The notes under the pieces: generated by a model
The model's input: only the letters and a program-made list of their open reading frames with translations
The model's database searches: none
Told to the model about the DNA's origin: nothing
Position numbers and translations under genes: made by a program
Shown here: positions 5,564 through 11,489 of the stretch, piece after piece
Numbering within the stretch: position 1 is the stretch's first letter
Layout of the letters: each line of letters starts with the position of its first letter
Assembly: GCA_013694685.1 (NCBI GenBank)
Contig: JACDBY010000259.1
Coordinates: forward strand, 1 to 11,524
Source of the DNA: Actinomycetota bacterium
GTDB lineage: Bacteria > Actinomycetota > Thermoleophilia > Gaiellales > Gaiellaceae
DNA: 11,524 bases
Reading direction: 5' to 3'

Positions 5564-5773
5564 ATGAAAGACCGTCGGCTCGTCGCCGTGATGGTCGTGG
5601 CCGTACTCGCGACCTGGCTTGTCGGTGCGGCCGTCACGAGGTACTCGGTCGAGCAGATGGCGTACTTCGCGCCGATCGCTGTCTGCGTTCTCGGGGCCAC
5701 GGCGGGAGTGATCATGCTCTGGGTCAAGATCGTCATGCAGACCCGGCGCGAACGCCGCGAGCGACGCGCCTGA
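5564..5773 (+). CDS. Small two-helix membrane protein of unknown function, 69 aa
   Basis: The 69-residue protein has two hydrophobic segments, at about 6-24 (LVAVMVVAVLATWLVGAAV) and 33-57 (AYFAPIAVCVLGATAGVIMLWVKIV). A short loop joins them, and the C-terminal tail is very basic (QTRRERRERRA). By the positive-inside rule the basic N-terminus (MKDRR) and C-terminus would both be cytoplasmic. It resembles many small membrane proteins but no named family I know. Coding is supported by the gene-like third positions, the coherent topology and a -10-like TAGCCT 6 nt before the ATG. It is divergent from the 154-aa gene, from which it is separated by 23 bp, and is followed by repeat copy 2. Confidence 0.75.
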   Translation: MKDRRLVAVMVVAVLATWLVGAAVTRYSVEQMAYFAPIAVCVLGATAGVIMLWVKIVMQTRRERRERRA

Positions 5774-5787
5774 CGCCTGAAGAGCAC

Positions 5788-5809
5788 GTCTCCGACTGAA
5801 GTCGGACAC
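5788..5809 (+). repeat. Palindromic repeat, copy 2
   Basis: This copy is identical to copy 1 except for a G-to-C change at its third base (5790), which breaks one pair of the stem. The preceding GAAGAGCAC (5779-5787) is the same as in copy 1. It starts 14 bp after the stop of the two-helix membrane protein gene. Confidence 0.9.
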
Positions 5810-5835
5810 CGCCTGACCACGAGTGGCAGTTGCGG
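5809..5835 (+). other. Imperfect hairpin next to repeat copy 2
   Basis: Segments CCGC, CTG and CCA pair with TGG, CAG and GCGG, with a one-base bulge on the left and a two-base bulge on the right. It directly abuts copy 2, as hairpins also abut copies 1 and 3. Confidence 0.35.
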
Positions 5836-5872
5836 AACGCTGACGCGAAGGCGGCGGCCCTCAGGGGTCTGC

Positions 5873-5923
5873 CCCACCGTGAGGCGGGGATCAAGCGGTG
5901 GGATTGCGCTCCTGCGGAATCCC
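5873..5923 (+). other. Overlapping inverted repeats upstream of recJ
   Basis: CCCACCG (5873-5879) pairs perfectly with CGGTGGG (5896-5902). The second hairpin, GGGATTGCGC (5900-5909) with GCGGAATCCC (5914-5923) around TCCT, has a single G-G mismatch. The two share bases 5900-5902 and so exclude each other. The second looks like a decayed perfect palindrome of a different repeat family. Nothing else recognisable lies in 5774-5973. Confidence 0.45.
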
Positions 5924-5957
5924 CCTTCGCGCAGCCAGCACCGTCCGATGCCGTCCG

Positions 5958-5963
5958 TACCGT
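5958..5963 (+). promoter_or_regulatory. Possible recJ -10 element
   Basis: TACCGT lies 10 nt before the proposed recJ ATG at 5974, which would leave a leader of about 3 nt. Support is weak; the spacing is longer than at the other leaderless-like starts. Confidence 0.25.
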
Positions 5964-5973
5964 CGAGAAGGCG

Positions 5974-7854
5974 ATGCAGGATGGCCGCTGGACGACCCGA
6001 CCGTGCGACTGGAGCCGCGTGGAGGCTCTGGCCGAGGCGCTCGGGGTGAGCGAGACGACCGCCACCGTCCTCGTCCGCCGCGGGCTCGACGACCCGAACG
6101 CGGCGCGGGCGTTCCTCGAGCACGCGCCGCCACGCCATGACCCGTTTCTGCTCGGCGACATGGAGCAGGCGGTCGAGCGCATCCGGGCGGCGGTCGCTGC
6201 GGGCGAGCGGATCTGCGTCCACGGGGACTACGACGTCGACGGGATCTCCGCCACCGCCGTTGCCGTCCTCGTCCTGCGGGAGCTCGGCGCGAGGGTCGAA
6301 TGGAGGCTTCCGAGCCGCTTCGACGAGGGCTACGGTCTTGCCGCCGAGACGATCGAGCAGCTTGCCGCCGACGGGGTGCATCTCGTCCTGACCGTCGACT
6401 GCGGGATCACCGCGGTCGAGGAGGTGGCGCGGGCGAAGGAGCTCGGCCTGGATGTGATCGTCACCGATCATCATCGCCCGGGTGCGGCCCTGCCGGCGTG
6501 CCCGGTCGTCGCGACCCGCCCGTCGAGCTATCCCTGCGCCGACCTCTGCGGAACGGGCGTCGTCCACACGCTCGGGCGGGCACTCCTCGGTGACGACGAT
6601 CCTGCCCTCGGCCGGATGCTCGATCTCGTCGCGCTCGCGACGATCGCCGACGTCGTCCCGCTCGTCGACGAGAACCGGGCGCTCGCCGCGGCCGGCCTGC
6701 GGTCGCTCGCGCGGACACGCCGACCTGGGCTCCAGGCCCTCATGCAGTCGGCGAAGGTGGATCCGGCGGTCGTCGACTCGACTGCGGTCGGCTTCCGGCT
6801 CGCTCCCCGGATCAATGCCGCAGGACGCCTCGGCCGGCCCGACGTTGCGCTCCAGCTCCTGCTCACCGACGACCGGGGGGAAGCCGACCGGCTCGCGGCG
6901 GAGCTGGAGGATCTGAACCGGGAGCGCCAGGGGGTGGAGGAGAAGATCGTGCGGGAGGCGACGGCACGAGTCGACGCGATGTCACCGGAGGAGCGACGAC
7001 GACGAGGCTACGTCCTTTGGGACGAGGCCTGGCACGAGGGCGTGATCGGCATCGTCGCGTCGCGGCTCGTCGAGCGGTTCCACCGACCGGTCGTGCTCGT
7101 CGCGCGCAGTGGTGACGGATGGAAGGGATCGGGACGCTCGGTGTCCGATTTCGACCTCCACGGGGGCCTTGCGGCCTGCGCCGAGCACCTGCAGCGCTTC
7201 GGGGGCCACCGCGCGGCAGCCGGTCTCTCGATCGCGACCGAGCAGCTCGAGGCGTTCGCGGACGCATTCGCCGCTCATGCCGACGCGACACTCGCGGAAC
7301 TCGATCTCCGTCCCACGACGACGATCGACGCGGTCGTCGCGGCCGGAGACCTCACGCTCGAGCTCGCGCAGGAGCTCGACGGCCTCGCGCCGTTCGGGCT
7401 CGGCAACCCTGAGCCAACGCTCCTCGTCGCGAGCGTCGAGGCGACGGGCGCGGCGACCGTGGGCGAGGGAAAGCACCTCCGCTTCCGCATCAAGCAGCAG
7501 GATCGGGACGGCGGGTCAGCGATTGCATTCGGGCTCGGTGGTGAGCTCGAGCGGCTCATGGGTGCGCCGCGACTCGACGTCGCCTTTCGACTACAGGAGA
7601 ACCGCTGGAACGGCACCATCGCACCTCAGCTAGTCGTCCGCCGCCTCTTCGCGGCGGCAGTCGCCTACGACGCCGTGCGCACCCGGCTCGCGGGGGAGTG
7701 GCGCGCGGGCGAGGGCGCCTGGAGCGCCGAGGCGCGACGCGTCTTCGAGGAGCTCGGCCTGACCGCGGGCGGCGCCCGACGCGAGCTCTACGAGTCGCCG
7801 AGCTTCCGCGCGCTGCTCAACCTCGACGCCGTCGCGCTGCCCCTCGCGGCGTAA
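5974..7854 (+). CDS. recJ: Single-stranded-DNA-specific exonuclease RecJ
   Basis: RecJ degrades single-stranded DNA 5' to 3' in recombinational, mismatch and base-excision repair. From the ATG at 5974 the protein has 626 residues. DHH phosphoesterase motifs are intact: GDYDVDG (84-90), TVDCGI (140-145) and TDHH (164-167). ATIADVVPL follows, and the DHHA1 region carries FGGHRAAAGLSI. The OB-fold and C-terminal region follow, with PFGLGNPEP as a typical block. I chose 5974 because MQDGRWTTRP...EALAEALGVS aligns with the usual RecJ N-terminus; the frame stays open to a TTG-type start at 5830, but that adds 48 unfamiliar residues translated from the palindromic leader. The gene converges with the cupin gene, 20 bp away. 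It keeps functional company with ruvCAB. Confidence 0.93.
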   Translation: MQDGRWTTRPCDWSRVEALAEALGVSETTATVLVRRGLDDPNAARAFLEHAPPRHDPFLLGDMEQAVERIRAAVAAGERICVHGDYDVDGISATAVAVLVLRELGARVEWRLPSRFDEGYGLAAETIEQLAADGVHLVLTVDCGITAVEEVARAKELGLDVIVTDHHRPGAALPACPVVATRPSSYPCADLCGTGVVHTLGRALLGDDDPALGRMLDLVALATIADVVPLVDENRALAAAGLRSLARTRRPGLQALMQSAKVDPAVVDSTAVGFRLAPRINAAGRLGRPDVALQLLLTDDRGEADRLAAELEDLNRERQGVEEKIVREATARVDAMSPEERRRRGYVLWDEAWHEGVIGIVASRLVERFHRPVVLVARSGDGWKGSGRSVSDFDLHGGLAACAEHLQRFGGHRAAAGLSIATEQLEAFADAFAAHADATLAELDLRPTTTIDAVVAAGDLTLELAQELDGLAPFGLGNPEPTLLVASVEATGAATVGEGKHLRFRIKQQDRDGGSAIAFGLGGELERLMGAPRLDVAFRLQENRWNGTIAPQLVVRRLFAAAVAYDAVRTRLAGEWRAGEGAWSAEARRVFEELGLTAGGARRELYESPSFRALLNLDAVALPLAA

Positions 7855-7874
7855 CGGCCTGCCGGCCCGCGCGC

Positions 7875-8348
7875 CTACACCTCGCCGTCGTAGTACTCAA
7901 GCATCTCGCGCCGCATCATGAGTCGGTCGCGGTCGTCGCCGGGCCAGATCCCGACCTTGCCGCTGTCCGGATAGACCGCGATCGCCGGGGTCTGCTTCGT
8001 CGAGCTGATTACGACTCTGGCCGTCTCGTCGCCGAGACAGGTGACCTTGTGCGCGCCGTCGGGCCCGGACGGGAAGCAGACGATGTCGCCCCTGCCGAGC
8101 TCGTCCTCGCCACCGGGGTGTCGAAGCGTGACGTGGCCGGCGAGCACTACGAGCCACTCCTCCTCCGGATACTCGTAGTGGTAAGGGCAGATGCTCTGCC
8201 CCGGGGGCAAGTCGTAGAGCGACGCACCCATCTGGGATGCCCCGAGCGCCGGCCCGAGCCGCGTCGCGCCGACCCGGTATCCCTCGGGATCGCTCTCGTC
8301 GTACTCAGGGACGAGCTCGAACAGGTTGATGCGGCGAAGGCCGTCCAC
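7875..8348 (-). CDS. Cupin-domain protein
   Basis: This 157-residue protein has a single conserved-barrel cupin domain. Motif 1 is PYHYEYPEEEWLVVLAG (residues 55-71): His57 is followed by Glu59 where the classic motif has a second His, with Glu63 or Glu64 as the acidic ligand. Motif 2 is GDIVCFPSGPDGAHKV (87-102), giving His100. Metal binding is therefore likely but with a variant ligand set. The C-terminal part (KQTPAIAVYPDSGKVGIWPG) resembles uncharacterised cupins. The substrate cannot be deduced. The GTG at 8348 gives VDGLRRINLFEL; a TAGGAT hexamer lies 8 nt before it, suggesting a leaderless or nearly leaderless mRNA. It converges with recJ and diverges from the rel region. Confidence 0.85.
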   Translation of the reverse strand: MDGLRRINLFELVPEYDESDPEGYRVGATRLGPALGASQMGASLYDLPPGQSICPYHYEYPEEEWLVVLAGHVTLRHPGGEDELGRGDIVCFPSGPDGAHKVTCLGDETARVVISSTKQTPAIAVYPDSGKVGIWPGDDRDRLMMRREMLEYYDGEV

Positions 8349-8356
8349 TCAGATCG

Positions 8357-8362
8357 ATCCTA
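8357..8362 (-). promoter_or_regulatory. Putative -10 element of the cupin gene
   Basis: On the minus strand TAGGAT lies 8 nt before the GTG at 8348, giving an expected leader of 1-2 nt. No convincing -35 is seen and there is no Shine-Dalgarno. Confidence 0.4.
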
Positions 8363-8391
8363 GTGCTTCGTCCAGCACCGAACGGCGCGCG

Positions 8392-8508
8392 TCACGAGCT
8401 ATGACGCGCTCGGTCCGTCCGCGGACGACTTGCGCGAGAGCTGGCAGCGAGGAGCTGGAGCATCCGGAGGAGCCGGCGCCGCTCGAGGTAGGTCTGCAGG
8501 AGACGCAT
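8392..8508 (-). CDS. Possible 38-aa basic peptide ORF in the cupin-rel gap
   Basis: On the minus strand an ATG at 8508 opens a 38-codon ORF (MRLLQTYLERRRLLRMLQLL, then AASSRASRPRTDRARHSS). The first 22 residues would form a strongly amphipathic, basic helix and the tail is Arg/Ser-rich. It has a weak AAGGGTG before the start. It lies within the 240-bp gap between the cupin and rel starts (8349-8588), whose only other visible content is the two promoters. Composition is also compatible with a chance frame, so I give low confidence. Confidence 0.2.
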   Translation of the reverse strand: MRLLQTYLERRRLLRMLQLLAASSRASRPRTDRARHSS

Positions 8509-8554
8509 GACCACACCCTTTCGCTCACCCCGGATCGCCTCCTGCCGCAATAGG

Positions 8555-8582
8555 GTGACATGGGAGACTCGGCCCGTACACT
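8555..8582 (+). promoter_or_regulatory. rel promoter (-35 GTGACA, -10 TACACT)
   Basis: GTGACA (8555-8560) and TACACT (8577-8582) are separated by 16 bp, a good match to a vegetative sigma-70-type promoter. The -10 ends 6 nt before the ATG at 8589, so the rel mRNA is probably leaderless; no Shine-Dalgarno is present. This is the best supported promoter in the window. Confidence 0.6.
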
Positions 8583-8588
8583 GAGTCC

Positions 8589-10799
8589 ATGGCGGTCGTC
8601 GATGCCGAACGGCACCACGAGAGCCTCGTCGAGGAGCTGCTCGCAAGCGTCGAGACGTACAACCCTGACGTCGACCGCGACCTCGTCCGCCGCGCCTTCG
8701 AGGTCGCCGAGACGAGGCACCGCGGACAGGTACGCCGCTCCGGCGAGGAGTTCATCCACCATCCGTGGGGCGTCGCCTGGATCTGCGCCGAGCTCCACCT
8801 CGACGAGCAGACGATCGCGGCCGCGCTGCTCCATGATGTTGTCGAGGACACCGACGCGGAGCTCGACGAGCTGCGAGCCGAGTTCGGTGATGAGATCGCC
8901 GAGCTCGTCGAAGGCGTCACGAAGCTGACGCGTACGTCGTTCCAGAGCCGCGAGCAGGCCGAGGCCGAGAACTTCCGGAAGATGATCGTCGCGATGGCCA
9001 AGGACGTCCGGGTCATCCTGATCAAGCTCGCCGACCGGCTCCACAACATGCGCACGATCGAATACCAGGGCAAGCAGACGCAGGTGCGAAAGGCCAAGGA
9101 GACGCTCGAGGTCTACGCCCCGCTCGCGCATCGCCTCGGGATACACGCGCTCAAGTGGGAGCTCGAGGACCTCTCGTTCCAGATCCTCCACCCGCGCAAG
9201 TACGCGGAGATCAAGGCGATGGTCGCCGACCGACGCGAGGCACGCGAGCAGCAGGTCGACCAGGCGGGGACGATCCTCGGTCTCGAGCTCGAGAAGGCGG
9301 ACATCCCGGTCGTGATCTCGGGTCGCGCCAAGCACTTCTACTCGATCTACGACAAGATGGCCAAGAAGGGTCGCGAGTTCAACGAGATCTACGACCTCAC
9401 GGCGATGCGCGTCATTGCGGAGCGCTCGGGCGACGACGGAACACGCGACTGCTACGGCGCGCTCGGGATCATCCATTCGCTCTGGAAGCCGATGCCGGGG
9501 CGGTTCAAGGACTTCATCGCGATGCCGAAGCTCAATCGCTACCGGTCGCTCCACACGACCGTGATCGGGCCGGCGGGAACGCCGCTCGAGATCCAGGTGC
9601 GGACGCGCGAGATGCAGGAGGAGGCAGAGCTCGGCGTCGCGGCGCACTGGCTCTACAAGCGCGGACGTGCGGGCAAGCACGACGACGAGTGGCTTGCGTG
9701 GGTGCGGTCGCTCATGGACTGGCAGGGCGACGAGAGCGACGCCGCGGAGTTCATGCGCACGCTGCGCACCGACCTCTTCGACGACGAGGTCTACGTCTTC
9801 ACGCCGAAGGGCGAGGTGAAGACGCTCCCGGCGGGCGCGAGCCCGATCGACTTCGCCTACGCGGTGCACACGGACGTCGGCCACCGTACGGTCGGCGCCA
9901 AGATCAACGGTCGGATCGTGCCGCTCCACTATCGGTTGCAGAACGGCGACTTCGTCGAGATCCTCACGTCCAAGTCGGGGCGCGGGCCGTCACGCGACTG
10001 GCTTTCGCTCGCCGCCTCCTCGCGCGCACGCAACAAGATCCGGCAATGGTTCCAGCGCGAGACGAAGGGCGAGACAGAGCAGAAGGGTCGCGATGCCCTC
10101 GATCAGGCGCTCAAGGCGCAGAATCTGCCCTACAGGAAGCTGCAGGGCTCGAGCGTGCTCACCTCGGTGATCCGCGACCTCGGCTTCAAGAAGGCGGAGG
10201 ACTTCTACCTCGCGCTCGGCTCCGGGAAGATCGGCACGGGCCAGGTCGTCAACAAGGTGCTCCAGAGCCTGAAGACCGACGAGGTCGCCGAGGAGCCGCT
10301 CGTCACGATCAAGCCCGCGGGCCGCAAGCGAATCGTCACCGGCGACTCGCTCGGCGTCACCGTCCCCGGGGTGGAGGACGTGCTCGTCCGGCTCGCCAAG
10401 TGCTGCACCCCCGTGCCCGGCGACGACATCCGCGGCTACATCTCGCTCGGTCGCGGGATCACGATCCACCGGGGCGACTGCCCGAACGTCAAAGCGCTCA
10501 TGCGGAACCCCGAACGCTTCACGCCGGTCGAGTGGGAGGGTGGAGCGGCCTCGGCGAGCTTCCGGGTTCAGATCTCGGTCGAAGCCTGGGATCGAGCACG
10601 CCTGCTCGAGGACGTCGCCCGAACCTATGCCGAGCACGGCGCGAACATCGTCTCGTACGGCGGGTCGGTCGAGGACGGCATGGCCCGCAACTGGTATACG
10701 GCAGAACTCGGCGACACGAAGGATCTGCGTTCGCTGCTGAACGCCCTGCGGAACCTCGACGGCGTCTTCGACGCCTACCGCATGACGCCCGGCGGCTGA
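8589..10799 (+). CDS. rel: Bifunctional (p)ppGpp synthetase/hydrolase Rel
   Basis: Rel makes (p)ppGpp from GDP/GTP and ATP during starvation and hydrolyses it otherwise. The 736-residue protein has all long-RSH domains: an HD hydrolase with FIHHP (55-59) and LLHDVVED (80-87); a synthetase with RAKHFYSIYDKM (246-257), YDLTAMRV (Asp269), GRFKDFIAMPK (304-314) and LEIQVRT (Glu334); TGS at about 398-460 (VYVFTPKGEV...NGDFVEILT); a cysteine-containing domain with AKCCTPVPGDDI and GDCPN (Cys605, Cys606, Cys631); and a C-terminal ACT domain (658-733). The intact HD residues and the RFKD motif, typical of bifunctional enzymes rather than monofunctional RelA, indicate both activities. It is transcribed from its own leaderless-like promoter. 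Its TGA is part of a hairpin that starts a three-hairpin cluster. Confidence 0.97.
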   Translation: MAVVDAERHHESLVEELLASVETYNPDVDRDLVRRAFEVAETRHRGQVRRSGEEFIHHPWGVAWICAELHLDEQTIAAALLHDVVEDTDAELDELRAEFGDEIAELVEGVTKLTRTSFQSREQAEAENFRKMIVAMAKDVRVILIKLADRLHNMRTIEYQGKQTQVRKAKETLEVYAPLAHRLGIHALKWELEDLSFQILHPRKYAEIKAMVADRREAREQQVDQAGTILGLELEKADIPVVISGRAKHFYSIYDKMAKKGREFNEIYDLTAMRVIAERSGDDGTRDCYGALGIIHSLWKPMPGRFKDFIAMPKLNRYRSLHTTVIGPAGTPLEIQVRTREMQEEAELGVAAHWLYKRGRAGKHDDEWLAWVRSLMDWQGDESDAAEFMRTLRTDLFDDEVYVFTPKGEVKTLPAGASPIDFAYAVHTDVGHRTVGAKINGRIVPLHYRLQNGDFVEILTSKSGRGPSRDWLSLAASSRARNKIRQWFQRETKGETEQKGRDALDQALKAQNLPYRKLQGSSVLTSVIRDLGFKKAEDFYLALGSGKIGTGQVVNKVLQSLKTDEVAEEPLVTIKPAGRKRIVTGDSLGVTVPGVEDVLVRLAKCCTPVPGDDIRGYISLGRGITIHRGDCPNVKALMRNPERFTPVEWEGGAASASFRVQISVEAWDRARLLEDVARTYAEHGANIVSYGGSVEDGMARNWYTAELGDTKDLRSLLNALRNLDGVFDAYRMTPGG

Positions 10800-10816
10800 C
10801 GGGGGAGGACCGTCAG
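10796..10816 (+). terminator. Hairpin containing the rel stop codon
   Basis: Perfect 7-bp arms CTGACGG (10796-10802) and CCGTCAG (10810-10816) enclose a GGGAGGA loop; the rel TGA lies in the left arm. The next base starts repeat copy 3. No T run follows, so a role in termination or mRNA 3'-end protection is inferred. Confidence 0.45.
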
Positions 10817-10838
10817 GTGTCCGACTGAAGTCGGACAC
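10817..10838 (+). repeat. Palindromic repeat, copy 3
   Basis: The palindrome is identical to copy 1 but lacks the GAAGAGCAC flank, which is replaced by the rel stop hairpin. It lies 10 bp from inverted copy 4. Confidence 0.9.
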
Positions 10839-10848
10839 CAGGCGGCGG

Positions 10849-10870
10849 GTGTCCGACTTCAGTCGGACAC
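10849..10870 (-). repeat. Palindromic repeat, copy 4 (inverted)
   Basis: This is the exact reverse complement of copies 1 and 3 (TC instead of GA at the centre on the plus strand). On its own strand it is preceded by AAGAGCGC (10871-10878 on the plus strand as GCGCTCTT), matching AAGAGCAC of copies 1 and 2. Copies 3 and 4 thus form an inverted pair, which can fold as two hairpins or as one 22-bp stem with a 10-nt loop. Confidence 0.9.
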
Positions 10871-10894
10871 GCGCTCTTAGACGCTCGCGTTCCC

Positions 10895-10922
10895 GGAACC
10901 TGCGTGCGAGTAGAGGTGTAGA
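10895..10922 (+). promoter_or_regulatory. Possible ECF-type promoter of the sigma gene
   Basis: GGAACC (10895-10900) matches the -35 preferred by many ECF sigma factors. A 16-17 bp spacer leads to TGTAGA/GTAGAA (10917-10923), which is only a loose -10. Transcription would start almost at the GTG at 10932. Such a site would fit autoregulation, which is common for ECF genes. Confidence 0.35.
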
Positions 10923-10931
10923 AGGGGGGGA

Positions 10932-11489
10932 GTGGCGAGCCGACCACTGGACGAGAGCACCCTCGTCGCACGCGCGAAGCGCGGTGACGCGGCTGCCTAC
11001 GAGGAGCTCGTGCGCATGCATCAGCAACTGGCGTTTCGTGTAGCGCTCGTCGCCGCGGGTGACCGGGGCGATGCCGAGGAGGCCGTCCAGGACGGCTTCG
11101 TCAAAGCCCATCGAGCTCTCGGACGGTTTCGGGACGACGCGCCGTTCCGGCCGTGGTTTCTGCAGATCGTCGCGAACGAGGCGCGAAACCGCCGCCGCTC
11201 GGCCGGCCGACGCGCCGGTCTTCAGCTCCGGGTCGCGGCAGCGGCTTCGGGGGACGCGGCTCCGTCCCCCGAAGCGGCTGCCCTCCGGCACGATCGGCAG
11301 GCGACACTCCTCGCTGGGCTCGCACAGCTCGACGAACGCGATCGCGACGTCCTCGTCCACCGGTTCCTGCTCGAGCTCCGCGAAGAGGAGACCGCAGCCG
11401 CCCTCGGCGTCAGGCGTGGAACCGTCAAATCACGGACGGCGCGGGCGCTGGAGCGCCTGCGCGCGAGCGTCGGGGAGGGGCTGCGATGA
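10932..11489 (+). CDS. ECF-type RNA polymerase sigma factor
   Basis: This 185-residue protein has the two-domain layout of extracytoplasmic-function sigma-70 factors. Sigma2 lies at about 11-90 (LVARAKRGDAAAYEELVRMH, then DAEEAVQDGFVKAHRALGRF and FRPWFLQIVANEARNRRRS), and sigma4 at about 123-182 (LDERDRDVLVHRFLLELREEETAAALGV and the helix-turn-helix RRGTVKSRTARALERLR). Sigma1.1 and sigma3 are absent, as expected. The linker is Ala/Gly/Pro-rich. An in-frame TAG at 10911-10913 leaves the GTG at 10932 as the only usable start; AAGG at 10922-10925 in a long purine run is a possible ribosome site. The TGA overlaps the ATG of the next gene (ATGA), the usual arrangement with a cognate anti-sigma factor. 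Which signal it answers is unknown. Confidence 0.93.
   Translation: MASRPLDESTLVARAKRGDAAAYEELVRMHQQLAFRVALVAAGDRGDAEEAVQDGFVKAHRALGRFRDDAPFRPWFLQIVANEARNRRRSAGRRAGLQLRVAAAASGDAAPSPEAAALRHDRQATLLAGLAQLDERDRDVLVHRFLLELREEETAAALGVRRGTVKSRTARALERLRASVGEGLR

Noticed and set aside
5830..5973. Upstream extension of recJ to 5830
   Set aside because: The extra residues come from the palindromic leader and do not resemble RecJ; the start at 5974 gives the usual N-terminus.
7855..7874. GGCC-rich dyad between recJ and the cupin gene as a terminator
   Set aside because: The stem is only 4 bp in very GC-rich sequence and has no T run; it is not distinguishable from chance.
8349..9929. 526-codon open frame antisense to rel
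   Set aside because: It mirrors the rel codon pattern in GC-rich DNA, shows no recognisable domain and is low in complexity; rel on the other strand is certain.
10817..10870. Inverted repeat pair as a CRISPR array or insertion-sequence ends
   Set aside because: Only two units with a 10-bp spacer, in opposite orientation, and no transposase or cas gene nearby.
9990..11360. 456-codon open frame antisense to rel and the sigma gene
   Set aside because: It runs through two real genes and the palindromic repeats on the opposite strand and has no domain; a shadow frame.
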